A DNA stretch of 64,000 nt from Bacillota bacterium (GTDB lineage: Bacteria; Bacillota; Clostridia; Christensenellales; CAG-138), in NCBI GenBank assembly GCA_023459335.1, contig JAEWUO010000036.1:46023-110022 (forward strand). Reading direction: 5' to 3'. Within the stretch, counting starts at the first letter, position 1; every line of letters begins with the position of its first letter. Under the pieces are notes generated by a model. That model saw only the letters and a program-made list of their open reading frames with translations, had not been told where the DNA came from and ran no database searches. A program made the translations under genes and the position numbers. Shown piece by piece: positions 50,795 to 59,510 of the stretch.

Positions 50795-51886
50795 ATGAAA
50801 CTGGAGCGTGCGTATGGAATGAACCAAAAGATCAAACGCGCGGTAAAAAACATTATCATCACGATTGGAATCCTTTCCGCCGTGACAGGCCTCAGCCTGC
50901 TGCTGGACCATCTGGACGATGTGCAGCACAGCGACGCGTATGTTTCCATGCTCTTCATTCTCGCGGTATTTTTAATTTCCCGTATGACGGAAGGATATTA
51001 TTATGGCCTTGCCGCGTCCCTTTACGGCGTGCTGACCGTGAATTATTTTTTCACCTATCCGTATTTCGCATTTAACTTTTCTTTACCGGGATACCCGATT
51101 ACGATGGTTGCACTGTTTACGGTTTCCATGGCGACCAGCGCGCTGACTACAAGGATGAAACGGCAGGAACGGGCCCATGTGGAAACGGAGAAAGAGAAAC
51201 TGCGCGGCGATCTGCTCCGCGCGATTTCGCATGATTTTCGCACGCCGCTGACATCGATTATCGGCGCGAATGCGGCGTTGATCGAAAGCGGGAAGACGCT
51301 GAAGAAAGAACAGCGCGCGGAACTGCACCGCACAATCGAAAAAGAAGCGCAGTGGCTGCGGCGCATGATGGAAAATTTGCTGTCCATCACGCGGATTTCC
51401 GGCGAGAAAGGCGCGAAGATCGTAAAGACGCCGGAATTGGCGGAAGAAATCATCGCCGCTGCAGCCGAGAAAGCGCGCGCCCGGTTTCCTGCGTTTTTGG
51501 TCGAAGTCAGCGTTCCGAAGGAACTGCTGATCTGCCCGATGGATGCGCTTCTGATCGAGCAGGTGCTGCTTAATCTGCTGCAAAACGCTGCGCAGCACGC
51601 CTCAGACGCTACCGGCGCGCAGGTGGTCGCTGAACGCGAAGAGAAACAATTAAAAATCAGCGTGCTCGACGACGGATGCGGTATGGACAGGGAGATGCTG
51701 CGCCGGCAGACCGGGAAGAAAGGCGAGATCTGGGAGCCTGCCGGAGATTCCGCCAGGACCAGCGGGATCGGGCTGTCTGTGTGCGCCGCAATCGCGGCAG
51801 CGCACGGCGGAAGCCTGCGGCTGGAAAACCGCAGGTCGGGCGGATTCTGCGCGTCGATCCTGCTCCCTATGGAGGAAGACGCATGA
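50795..51886 (+). CDS. KdpD-like sensor histidine kinase lacking the N-terminal sensor half
   Basis: 363 residues. DUF4118-type four-helix membrane region at about residues 18-118 (GYYYGLAASLYGVLTVNYFF), then HisKA with H146 in AISHDFRTPLTSIIG and a HATPase domain (LLNLLQNAAQHA, VLDDGCGM, GIGLSVCAAIAAAHGG). KdpD of Escherichia coli has about 890 residues including KdpD and Usp domains in front; these are absent. Senses membrane or ionic state in the family; the signal here is unknown. AAGGAA precedes ATG. Overlaps its response regulator by 4 bp. Confidence 0.88.
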   Translation: MKLERAYGMNQKIKRAVKNIIITIGILSAVTGLSLLLDHLDDVQHSDAYVSMLFILAVFLISRMTEGYYYGLAASLYGVLTVNYFFTYPYFAFNFSLPGYPITMVALFTVSMATSALTTRMKRQERAHVETEKEKLRGDLLRAISHDFRTPLTSIIGANAALIESGKTLKKEQRAELHRTIEKEAQWLRRMMENLLSITRISGEKGAKIVKTPELAEEIIAAAAEKARARFPAFLVEVSVPKELLICPMDALLIEQVLLNLLQNAAQHASDATGAQVVAEREEKQLKISVLDDGCGMDREMLRRQTGKKGEIWEPAGDSARTSGIGLSVCAAIAAAHGGSLRLENRRSGGFCASILLPMEEDA

Positions 51887-52602
51887 ACGGCGCCGCTCGC
51901 ATTCTCGTAGTGGAAGATGAGCCGGGGATCAGCGGCTTTATCGGCGCGATTCTCGCGGCCAATGGATATGAAGTGGAAAAAGCCGTCAACGGCAAGGAAG
52001 CGCTGATGATGGTTTCCTCGCATTGCCCGGATGCGGTGATACTCGATTTGGGGCTTCCGGATATCGACGGGCAGCGGGTGATCGCCTCGGTGCGCGAATG
52101 GTCGGACGTTCCGATCCTCATCGTTTCCGCGCGTACGCACGAACGGGACAAAATCAGCGCGTTTGATCTCGGCGCGGACGATTATATTACAAAACCTTTT
52201 TCGACGGGAGAGCTGCTCGCGCGCGTAAAAACAGCGCTGCGGCACGCAAAAACACGAGAAGAGTCGCGGAATGACGGCTGCGAAAAGAAATTCCAAGCCG
52301 GTATTCTTACGGTAGATTATGAAAAACACAGAGTGTTTCTCGACGGAGAGGACGTGCATCTGACACAGATCGAATACCGAATCATCGAGCTCATGAGCCG
52401 AAATGCGGGCAGGGTGCTGACCTACGATCATATTATGAAGCAAATCTGGGGACCGATCGGCGCGCAGGATCATCAGGTGCTGCGCGTCAATATGGCGAAT
52501 ATCCGGCGCAAGATCGAAAAGAACCCCGCCGCACCCGTCTATATCCGTACGGAAATCGGCGTCGGTTACTGGATGCCGGAGGAAGCAAAAGCGCCCGGAT
52601 GA
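51883..52602 (+). CDS. KdpE-like OmpR-family response regulator
   Basis: 239 residues. Receiver domain with phospho-acceptor D55 (AVILDLGLPDIDG) and acidic pair in VVEDEP; the winged-helix DNA-binding domain covers about residues 135-230 (LTQIEYRIIELMSRNAGRVL, VNMANIRRKIEKNP). ATG 51883 overlaps the kinase stop and has GGAGGAAG before it. Target genes are unknown; the only small Kdp-like gene nearby is the 31-residue ORF upstream. Confidence 0.92.
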   Translation: MNGAARILVVEDEPGISGFIGAILAANGYEVEKAVNGKEALMMVSSHCPDAVILDLGLPDIDGQRVIASVREWSDVPILIVSARTHERDKISAFDLGADDYITKPFSTGELLARVKTALRHAKTREESRNDGCEKKFQAGILTVDYEKHRVFLDGEDVHLTQIEYRIIELMSRNAGRVLTYDHIMKQIWGPIGAQDHQVLRVNMANIRRKIEKNPAAPVYIRTEIGVGYWMPEEAKAPG

Positions 52603-52663
52603 CCGGATAACGGCCGGATCGGCAGACGCGCGGATAGATGCATACGATTTAGAATTAAGAAAC

Positions 52664-52685
52664 GGCGTCCGGCTAACCGGACGCC
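52664..52685. terminator. Hairpin between convergent two-component operons
   Basis: GGCGTCCGG (52664-52672), loop CTAA, CCGGACGCC (52677-52685): a 9-bp perfect stem between the KdpE-like and PhoR-like stop codons. On the minus strand GTTTCTT follows; on the + strand ATATT. Probably a two-way terminator. Confidence 0.6.
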
Positions 52686-52720
52686 ATATTGGATGAACTT
52701 TACGCGCGGACGCGCGTTTT

Positions 52721-54391
52721 TTATTGTTCCAGCACGGGGAAGAGAACCGTGACTGTCGTGCCGATGCCAAGTTTGCTGTCGAGCCGGACCGTAGCCCCCA
52801 GCGTTTCCGCGGAGTGTTTGACAATGGAGAGGCCGAGGCCGGTTCCGACGATCTGCTTGTTTCTGCTGCGGTCCACACGGTAAAAACGCTCGAACACGCG
52901 GGAGATGTGCTCATCCGAGATACCGATTCCGGTATCCGAAACGCGCAGTTCGACAGAACGGTCGACCGGCCGTAACGTTACGCCGACGCTGCCGTTCGAG
53001 GTGTTATATTTGATCGCGTTATCGACGAGGTTGAGCACGATCTCTTCGAGTATCTTTGGAATTCCTTGTACGCTCGCGTTTTCGCAGCTGACGTTCAGCG
53101 TGACGCCCGCTTTTTCAGCCTGCGGCTGCAGACGCTGACATACGTCCTCGCAGATTGCCTTGAGGTCTACGGGGACCAGATCCGGCAGGGACGTTTTTTC
53201 ATCCAGCTGAGAAAGGCGGATGATATCCTCGATCAGCGACATGAGCTGCGCCGCTTCCGTGAAAATCTTCCCGGCGAACCGGCGCGTGTCTTCGGCTTTC
53301 GCGACCCCGTCGCGCATAATCTCCGCATAACCCAAGATCGAAGTCAGCGGCGTTTTCAGCTCATGCGAAACGTTCGCGGAGAATTCACGTCGCATTTGCT
53401 CCGCGGCGATGCGGTCGGTGATATCGAGAATCAGGATCACGGTGCCGGCAGGCGTTTCCGCGTCCATGACGGTGCTTGCCAGCACCTGATACGTGTTTGC
53501 GCCGCGAATCAGCGTCGATTGTCCCGCGCCGTCTTTTTTCGACTGTTCAAGCGCCTGCTGCAGCGCGACGCTGCGGTTGAGCATCAGCACATGAGCGCCT
53601 TTGACGCTTTTTACGTCGGCGCCGAAGATATGGGCCGCGCTGCCGTTGATGGCGAGCATGCGGTCGTTTGCGTCGAGCAGGATAAACCCTTCGCGCATGT
53701 TTTCCGTAACCGCCGCAAATTCGCGCTGCTTTTCCGAGAGCGCCGACATGCGGCTGGCGATCTCGCGGCGCTGGCGTTCCATGCCGGTTAAAAGCGGCGC
53801 AAGCTCGTCGTATGTGACGTTGCCAAGCGGGTTATCCAGATCAAGGGCGTTGATTGGCTGAACGATTGTTTTTGCCGCGTATCGCGCAAAAAATATGGAG
53901 ATGACGGTGATCGCGACGAGGACCAGCAGCAACGTCGGAACCATGGCGCCGATCAGGCTGATTACGCTTTGCTGGCTTGTTGCGATGCGGAGGATTCGTC
54001 CGTCCGGCAGTCGGGTCGCATAGTAAAAGTTACGAACCAGCTGCGTATCGGAAAACCGCGAACTGGTACCTTCGCCTGTGTTCTGCGCCGCGACGATTTC
54101 CGGCCGGTCCGCATGGTTTTCCAGAAGCGACGCGGCTTTCGCGGTGTCAAAGAGCACGGTGCCGTCGGTACCAATCAGCGTCAGACGGTCTTTTCTAGGC
54201 AGGTTGGTCAAGTAGGCGGTTTCGTCGGCCGCGGAGAGCAGGCCGGACTCCACATACTCGCATTCCGCGGAGAGCCTGGAAAACACCAGGCTTTCATAGT
54301 TGCGGTATTGCATCAGCAGGATGACGCCGCCAAACAGCAGCGCCGCAATCAGCGAAGAGAGGAAGATATTCCAAAAAATGCGTCGTTTCAT
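52721..54391 (-). CDS. phoR: PhoR-like phosphate sensor histidine kinase
   Basis: 556 residues. Membrane helix (about 8-27), an extracytoplasmic domain (about 28-145), second helix (about 146-169), HAMP-like linker, a PAS domain (about 225-325, NMREGFILLDANDRMLAING), HisKA with H343 in SANVSHELKTPLTSI and HATPase (NLVDNAIKYN, VSDTGIGI, GTGLGLSIVKHSAE). The layout matches PhoR of Gram-positives. It is the last gene of the pst-phoU-phoP unit and lies 52 bp after phoP. Confidence 0.92.
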   Translation of the reverse strand: MKRRIFWNIFLSSLIAALLFGGVILLMQYRNYESLVFSRLSAECEYVESGLLSAADETAYLTNLPRKDRLTLIGTDGTVLFDTAKAASLLENHADRPEIVAAQNTGEGTSSRFSDTQLVRNFYYATRLPDGRILRIATSQQSVISLIGAMVPTLLLVLVAITVISIFFARYAAKTIVQPINALDLDNPLGNVTYDELAPLLTGMERQRREIASRMSALSEKQREFAAVTENMREGFILLDANDRMLAINGSAAHIFGADVKSVKGAHVLMLNRSVALQQALEQSKKDGAGQSTLIRGANTYQVLASTVMDAETPAGTVILILDITDRIAAEQMRREFSANVSHELKTPLTSILGYAEIMRDGVAKAEDTRRFAGKIFTEAAQLMSLIEDIIRLSQLDEKTSLPDLVPVDLKAICEDVCQRLQPQAEKAGVTLNVSCENASVQGIPKILEEIVLNLVDNAIKYNTSNGSVGVTLRPVDRSVELRVSDTGIGISDEHISRVFERFYRVDRSRNKQIVGTGLGLSIVKHSAETLGATVRLDSKLGIGTTVTVLFPVLEQ

Positions 54392-54443
54392 TCGTCACGC
54401 CCCCGTGATGATTTGCCGTTCGGAAAAAATGGCGGATACGGTT

Positions 54444-55112
54444 TCATTCACCGAACCGGTAGCCAACGCCGCGCACGGTTTCAACGAATTTGCCGCAGTC
54501 GCCGAGTTTCGTGCGCAGGGTTTGAACATGCACGTCGACCGTACGTGTGCCGCCCTCGTAATCGTAACCCCAGACGGTTTCCAGAAGCTGTTCCCGCGTA
54601 AACGCGCGGCCGGCGTTTTCCATCAGGCACGCCAGAAGCGCAAATTCCTTATAGGTCAGGATCACGTTCTGATTGCCGGCGGATACGGTGTGCTTGGCGA
54701 TGTCCACGACCAGATCGCCGTGCGCGAGCCGTTCCGCGCTTGTCTTCATACCGCTTCTGCGAAGGAGCGCTTTGACGCGCGCGACGAGTTCCGCCATGCC
54801 GAAGGGTTTGGCGATGTAATCATCCGCGCCGAGATCGAGACCGGACACTTTGTCAAATTCCGTCGACTTTGCGGTGATCATCATCACGGGGATCGACGTC
54901 GTGCCTGCGCTTGCCCGAACCTTTCGCAGGATCGAGAGGCCGTCTTCGCCCGGCAGCATGATGTCTAAAAGAATCAGGGTAGGTTTTTCTTCCGCGGAGG
55001 CGGCGAAGAACGCCGCGGCGTCGGGAAACCCTTTTGCCGCAAGGCCGGTTTGATTCAGCGTGTAGACCACCAGTTCGCGAATATTCGCGTCGTCCTCTAC
55101 ATAATAAATCAT
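54444..55112 (-). CDS. phoP: PhoP/PhoB-like response regulator
   Basis: 222 residues. The receiver has D50 in LILLDIMLPGEDG and the acidic pair in YVEDD; the C-terminal winged helix (LTYKEFALLACLMENAGRAF, TRTVDVHVQTLRTKLGDCG) is OmpR/PhoB type. Overlaps phoU by 4 bp. Probably activates the pst operon under phosphate shortage and controls its own cluster. Confidence 0.93.
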   Translation of the reverse strand: MIYYVEDDANIRELVVYTLNQTGLAAKGFPDAAAFFAASAEEKPTLILLDIMLPGEDGLSILRKVRASAGTTSIPVMMITAKSTEFDKVSGLDLGADDYIAKPFGMAELVARVKALLRRSGMKTSAERLAHGDLVVDIAKHTVSAGNQNVILTYKEFALLACLMENAGRAFTREQLLETVWGYDYEGGTRTVDVHVQTLRTKLGDCGKFVETVRGVGYRFGE

Positions 55113-55762
55113 AATTCCGCTCCCTTATGCACGCCGGTAATGGAAAACTCAGCCCATTCGGCGATATTTTGCGCGTGATCGCCGATCCGCTCAAAGTATT
55201 TGGCGATCATCAGCAGATCGACCGCCTGCTCGCCGTTTTCCGGATTTCGGGCGATCAGGTCGATCAACTCGCCTTTGATGGTGTCGAACAAATCGTCGAT
55301 CACGTCGTCCATTTCTATGATTTCGCGTGCAAGCGTCAGATCCTTGTTGATGAACGCGTCGATGCTGCCGAATACCATGCGGATCGATGCTTCCGCCATC
55401 TGCGGCAGATGCTCAAGCGATTTGATATACGGTTTTCCGGCAAGATAGATCACAATGCCGGAGATGTCCGAGGCCTGATCGCCGATACGCTCCATGTCCG
55501 TAATCATCTTGAGCGCCGCCGAGATGAGGCGAAGATCTTTCGCCACCGGCTGCTGCTGCAGCAGGAGCTTCAGGCAGAGCGATTCGATGTCGCGCTCTTT
55601 CAGGTCGACCTCGCGATCGAACGTGATGGCGATATTCGCCGCTTCGACGTCCTGTTTGATCAGCGCTTCGCTGGCGGACTGGATTGCGTGTTCGATCAGA
55701 GCGCCCATCTCGAGCAATTCCTGATTCAAGAGGCGCAGCTGTTCTTCAAATGTGATTCGCAT
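55109..55762 (-). CDS. phoU: Phosphate transport regulator PhoU
   Basis: 217 residues, two three-helix bundles with repeated metal-binding acids (ITDMERIGDQASDISGI and AKYFERIGDHAQNIAEW). Couples Pst transport to PhoR signalling. Its start touches the pstB stop (shared base region at 55762). Confidence 0.96.
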   Translation of the reverse strand: MRITFEEQLRLLNQELLEMGALIEHAIQSASEALIKQDVEAANIAITFDREVDLKERDIESLCLKLLLQQQPVAKDLRLISAALKMITDMERIGDQASDISGIVIYLAGKPYIKSLEHLPQMAEASIRMVFGSIDAFINKDLTLAREIIEMDDVIDDLFDTIKGELIDLIARNPENGEQAVDLLMIAKYFERIGDHAQNIAEWAEFSITGVHKGAEL

Positions 55763-56514
55763 TAACCGAACCTCCCCGTAATGTAATCTTCCGTGCGTTT
55801 ATCGCGCGGAATGCTGAACAATTTTTCCGTGTTGCCGTATTCGATGATTTCGCCGAGCAGAAAAAACGCTGTGTTGTCGGAGATGCGCGCTGCCTGCTGC
55901 ATATTGTGCGTTACGATGATTATAGTATATTTTTGCCGCAACGTCACGCAAAGGTCCTCGATCCGGCTCGTCGAAATCGGGTCGAGCGCGCTGGTCGGCT
56001 CGTCCATGAGGACTACTTCCGGCTCCACGGCGAGCGCGCGCGCGATGCAGAGCCTCTGCTGCTGCCCGCCGCTGAGGCCGAGCGCGTCCTTTTTCAGGCG
56101 GTCTTTCAGCTCGTCCCAGATCGCCGCGTCGCGCAGCGAACGCTCTACGACGTCGTCGAGACGCGCCTTGCCGCGCACACCGTGCGTACGCGGGCCGAAC
56201 GCGACGTTGTCGTAGATGCTCATCGGGAACGGGTTCGGCTTTTGAAACACCATGCCGACGCGCTTTCGGAGCATCGTGGTGTCCATTCCGCCGTTATAGA
56301 TATCCTGCCCGTCGAGAAGCACCTTTCCGGTGATACGGCAGCCTTCCACGAGATCGTTCATGCGGTTGAGCGTTCGAAGAAGCGTGCTCTTACCGCATCC
56401 GCTCGGGCCGATGAACGCCGTGATCTGGCGCGCGGGAACCTGCAGTTCCACGTTTTTCAGCGCCTGCAGCTGGCCGTAGTACAAATCCAGATTTGAGATG
56501 TCAAACTTGTTCAT
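55762..56514 (-). CDS. pstB: Phosphate ABC transporter ATP-binding protein PstB
   Basis: 250 residues. Walker A at residues 36-44 (GPSGCGKST), ABC signature LSGGQQQRLCIARALA, Walker B VVLMDEPTSALDP, and the PstB-typical VGMVFQKPNPFPMSIYDNVA (cited as 20). It powers phosphate uptake. Confidence 0.97.
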   Translation of the reverse strand: MNKFDISNLDLYYGQLQALKNVELQVPARQITAFIGPSGCGKSTLLRTLNRMNDLVEGCRITGKVLLDGQDIYNGGMDTTMLRKRVGMVFQKPNPFPMSIYDNVAFGPRTHGVRGKARLDDVVERSLRDAAIWDELKDRLKKDALGLSGGQQQRLCIARALAVEPEVVLMDEPTSALDPISTSRIEDLCVTLRQKYTIIIVTHNMQQAARISDNTAFFLLGEIIEYGNTEKLFSIPRDKRTEDYITGRFG

Positions 56515-56563
56515 ATCCTGTTCCTTTATGGGCGGTCCACGCCCGAATTAGCATCGGTTCGCA

Positions 56564-57394
56564 TCAAATTTTGCGCCTGCTGACACGTTTTGCGAGCGCC
56601 GCGGAAAGCGCGTTGATGCCGACCACGATAACGAGCAGCACGACGGCGGTCGCGTAGGTCTGCTTGATATAGAGACCCTCCTGAGAGAGCGCGTACATAT
56701 GGACGGACAGCGTGCGTGCAGAATCCATAATGCCGGAGACCGTATCGGAGGAAGTACCCGCCGTATAAAGCAGAGCGGCAGTTTCGCCGACAGTGCGTCC
56801 GATTCCGAGGATGACCCCGGCGAGGATACCCGGAACCGCGTCGGGCAGCACCACGCGAAATACCGTGCGGAGCCTGCCGGCGCCGAGGCCGAAACTGCCC
56901 TCGCGGTAGCTGTCCGGAACGCTTAAGAGCGCCTCTTCGGACGTACGCAGGATGATCGGCAGGATCATGATGGCGATGGTCAGCGCGCCGGAGAGCATGG
57001 AAAAGCCGAATTTCAGCGCGGTGACAAAAAACAGCATGCCGAACAGACCGTAGACGATGGAAGGAATGCCGGCCAGCGTTTCAGCGTTCATACGGATGAC
57101 GCTGACGAGCTTGCTGCCGCGACGCGCGTATTCCACGAGGTAGATCGCGGCGAACACGCCGAGCGGCACCGCGATGAGCAGGGCGAGCCCGGTCAGCAGG
57201 ATCGTATTGAGCAGCGCGGGCAGCAGCGAAAGATTGGTCGTGTTGTAACGCCATTCAAAGAGCTTCCAGGAGAGGTTGGGAACGCCCTTGTAGAGGATGT
57301 ACCCGACGACGAACAGCAGCGCGCCGATCGTGACGATTGTCGCCAGTATGACCGCGAAACGGAGGAAGACTGCGGATATTTTCTGTAATTTCAT
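56564..57394 (-). CDS. pstA: Phosphate ABC transporter permease PstA
   Basis: 276 residues, six membrane helices. The EAA-type cytoplasmic loop is in EEALLSVPDSYREGSFGLGA and VVLPDAVPGILAGVILGIGR (separate blocks). Overlaps pstC by 4 bp. Confidence 0.96.
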   Translation of the reverse strand: MKLQKISAVFLRFAVILATIVTIGALLFVVGYILYKGVPNLSWKLFEWRYNTTNLSLLPALLNTILLTGLALLIAVPLGVFAAIYLVEYARRGSKLVSVIRMNAETLAGIPSIVYGLFGMLFFVTALKFGFSMLSGALTIAIMILPIILRTSEEALLSVPDSYREGSFGLGAGRLRTVFRVVLPDAVPGILAGVILGIGRTVGETAALLYTAGTSSDTVSGIMDSARTLSVHMYALSQEGLYIKQTYATAVVLLVIVVGINALSAALAKRVSRRKI

Positions 57395-58272
57395 GACTTT
57401 TTCCTCCGATTTGTGAGAGAAAAGAGAAAGTTAATGATCAGGATGAAGGCGAATAGTACGACCGCCGTCGCAATCAGCGCCTCGCGGTGCAGGTCTGCGG
57501 AATACCCCATCTCCATGACGATGTTCGTCGTCAGGGTTCTTAACCCCTTGAGGATGCCCTGCGGCATACGAGGCTGGTTGCCGGCCACCATGATAACGGC
57601 CATCGCTTCGCCGATTGCGCGGCCGACGCCGAGGATGATGGCGGCGGTGACTCCGCTCTTCGCCGCGGGAAGGACGACGCTGAACACCGCGCGTTCGTGC
57701 GTTGCGCCCAGCGCGAGCGCGCCTTCATAATAAGAGGACTCCACCGCGTTGAGCGAGCTCTCCGATACCGTGATGATCGTCGGCAGAATCATGATTGCCA
57801 GCACGACGCTGGCTGCGAGCATGCTGCCGCGCCCGCCGAGCAGCGGAACGATGACCACGAGCCCAAAGAAACCATAAACGACGGAAGGGATGCCCGCCAG
57901 AAGCTGTACGGCGGGTTTTAATATGTTCACCAGACGCCTGGAAGCAAAACGCGAGAGGAAAACCGCCGTCAGAAGACCGACCGGAACCCCGAGCACCAGC
58001 GCGCCGAATGTCACATAGAAGCTGCCGAGGATCATGGGCAGGATGCCGTAAATGTCGCTGCTTGGCCGCCAGACCGTTCCGAACAGGAACTTAAACACAC
58101 CGATCTTCGCCATGGCGGGCACGCCGCTGATCAAAAGGTAAAACGTTATAAGTAAAACCGCGAGGATACTGACGCAGGCAGCGGCGAGAAATAAGATTCT
58201 CGCCGCGCCCTCGCGTACTTGGTTATTTCTTCCCGCGGCGGTTTCACGCGTCAGGGAGTTTGTGTCTTTCAT
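57391..58272 (-). CDS. pstC: Phosphate ABC transporter permease PstC
   Basis: 293 residues, six membrane helices after a polar N-terminus. Typical blocks: FLFGTVWRPSSDIYGILPMI, AGIPSVVYGFFGLVVIVP, ALALGATHERAVFSVVLPAA and GRAIGEAMAVIMVAGN. Pairs with PstA as the membrane channel. It begins 28 bp after pstS. Confidence 0.96.
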   Translation of the reverse strand: MKDTNSLTRETAAGRNNQVREGAARILFLAAACVSILAVLLITFYLLISGVPAMAKIGVFKFLFGTVWRPSSDIYGILPMILGSFYVTFGALVLGVPVGLLTAVFLSRFASRRLVNILKPAVQLLAGIPSVVYGFFGLVVIVPLLGGRGSMLAASVVLAIMILPTIITVSESSLNAVESSYYEGALALGATHERAVFSVVLPAAKSGVTAAIILGVGRAIGEAMAVIMVAGNQPRMPQGILKGLRTLTTNIVMEMGYSADLHREALIATAVVLFAFILIINFLFSLTNRRKKS

Positions 58273-58300
58273 CCAAGTCGCTCCATGTAGCTACAGATTG

Positions 58301-59245
58301 TTATTGAACATCCATCCAGTTGATCGTTTCGCCAACGTAGATCTGACGGACCTGCTCGGTGGTAAGACCCATCACGGGGTTGGCTGTATTGACGATGATC
58401 GCGATACCGTCGATCGCGATGACGGTCGGAGTCACGCCTTCGGCAAGCTCGCTGTCCTTGAGTTCGCGGGATGCCATGCCGATGTCGCAGTTGCCTTCGA
58501 TGGCCATCTTGACGCCGGTGCTGGAGTCGCTCATCTGGATCTCGATATCCGCGTTGGGGTTGATCGCTATGTAGGCTTCCTTCAGTTTCTCCATAACCGG
58601 GGTGACGGAGGAGCTGCCGGCCACGACGACCTTGCCCGCGACGCTGCTGCCGGCAAACGCGGCTGCGTTGTCCACGCTGGGGATATACTTGTTATCCTGG
58701 ATCACAGCCTGGCCTTCTGCGCTGAGGATGAAGTCGTAAAACGCCTGCGCCGCTTCGCTCAGTTCGCCTTTGGTGACGATGTTGAACGGACGGGCAACTT
58801 TGTACGTTCCGGCTTTGATGTTCGCAACGGTCGCATCCGCGCCGTCAATCTGGAGTGCCTTTACAGTGTCGTTCAGTGAGCCGAGGGAGATATAGCCGAT
58901 GGCGGCGTCGTTGCCCGCAACGGTTTCGATGACGACGGAGGTGCTGTTGACGATTTCGGCGTCGAGCGTGGTGTAATCTACCTTTTTGCCGTCCGCATCT
59001 TTTTGCTCTACGCCGACGAGTTCGATGAACGCGCCGCGCGTGCCGCTGCCGTCTTCACGGGAGACGACCACGATGTCCTTGTCGAAAGGGGCGGCGGTTG
59101 GTTCCGCGGTCGGGTCGGCGGGAGCTTCTGTTGCAGCCGCGGCGGGGGCTTCTGTCGCTGCCGGGGCGGCGGGGGTGCTGGCGCAGGCCGCGAGGCCGAC
59201 GATCATGGTCAGCGCGACGAGCATGGTAAGAACTTTCTTCATCAT
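58301..59245 (-). CDS. pstS: Phosphate-binding lipoprotein PstS with circularly permuted halves
   Basis: 314 residues. Lipoprotein signal with the lipobox LAAC (C21), then an Ala/Pro/Thr/Glu linker to about residue 53. The motifs normally found in the C-terminal half come first: VVSREDGSGTRGAF (60-73), AIGYISLGSL (115-124), ARPFNIVTKG (151-160), FILSAEGQ (172-179). The motifs normally in the N-terminal half follow: VVAGSSSVTPVMEKLKEAY (207-225), SSTGVKMAIEGNCDIGMASR (241-260), AIDGIAIIVN (277-286) and TTEQVRQIYVGETINW (295-310). Both halves are complete and in one frame. ATG 59245 has AAGGAG 8 nt upstream; an in-frame codon at 59296 lacks one. Confidence 0.93.
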   Translation of the reverse strand: MMKKVLTMLVALTMIVGLAACASTPAAPAATEAPAAAATEAPADPTAEPTAAPFDKDIVVVSREDGSGTRGAFIELVGVEQKDADGKKVDYTTLDAEIVNSTSVVIETVAGNDAAIGYISLGSLNDTVKALQIDGADATVANIKAGTYKVARPFNIVTKGELSEAAQAFYDFILSAEGQAVIQDNKYIPSVDNAAAFAGSSVAGKVVVAGSSSVTPVMEKLKEAYIAINPNADIEIQMSDSSTGVKMAIEGNCDIGMASRELKDSELAEGVTPTVIAIDGIAIIVNTANPVMGLTTEQVRQIYVGETINWMDVQ

Positions 59246-59301
59246 TAACGTTTCTCCTTTTTCATTCTTTTTCATGCGATAAGCATAACCGGGCATTGTT
59301 T

Positions 59302-59326
59302 GATCAAAATATCGATAAGATCAAAT
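59302..59326 (-). promoter_or_regulatory. Direct repeats upstream of pstS
   Basis: GATCAAAA (59302-59309) and GATCAAAT (59319-59326) are repeated with a 17-bp period, 57-81 bp before the pstS start; minus-strand TTTTGATC and ATTTGATC. They could be PhoP-binding repeats, but they do not match the Bacillus PhoP box well and the -10 is unclear. Confidence 0.3.
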
Positions 59327-59419
59327 CTGAGTAAAATAACGTTCGTTCGATCATCAAGCAAAATCAAGGAGTCTATGCGGAACTGTAAAGAATATACAAA
59401 ACGCAGACATTGCCGAAAC

Positions 59420-59448
59420 TTGCATAAACGGGTGCTTTCCGTTATAAT
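59420..59448 (+). promoter_or_regulatory. Sigma-A promoter for queA-tgt
   Basis: TTGCAT (59420-59425) and TATAAT (59443-59448), 17-bp spacing. The short leader shows no preQ1 riboswitch pattern. Confidence 0.87.
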
Positions 59449-59510
59449 ACATCGGTCGGCGGAACCGCCGGGATATGCGCCCGTTTAGTGCGCACGAGAA
59501 AGCAGAGACC

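Noticed and set aside
59449..59510. preQ1 riboswitch before queA-tgt
   Set aside because: The leader is short and lacks the C-rich loop and A-rich tail of preQ1 aptamers.
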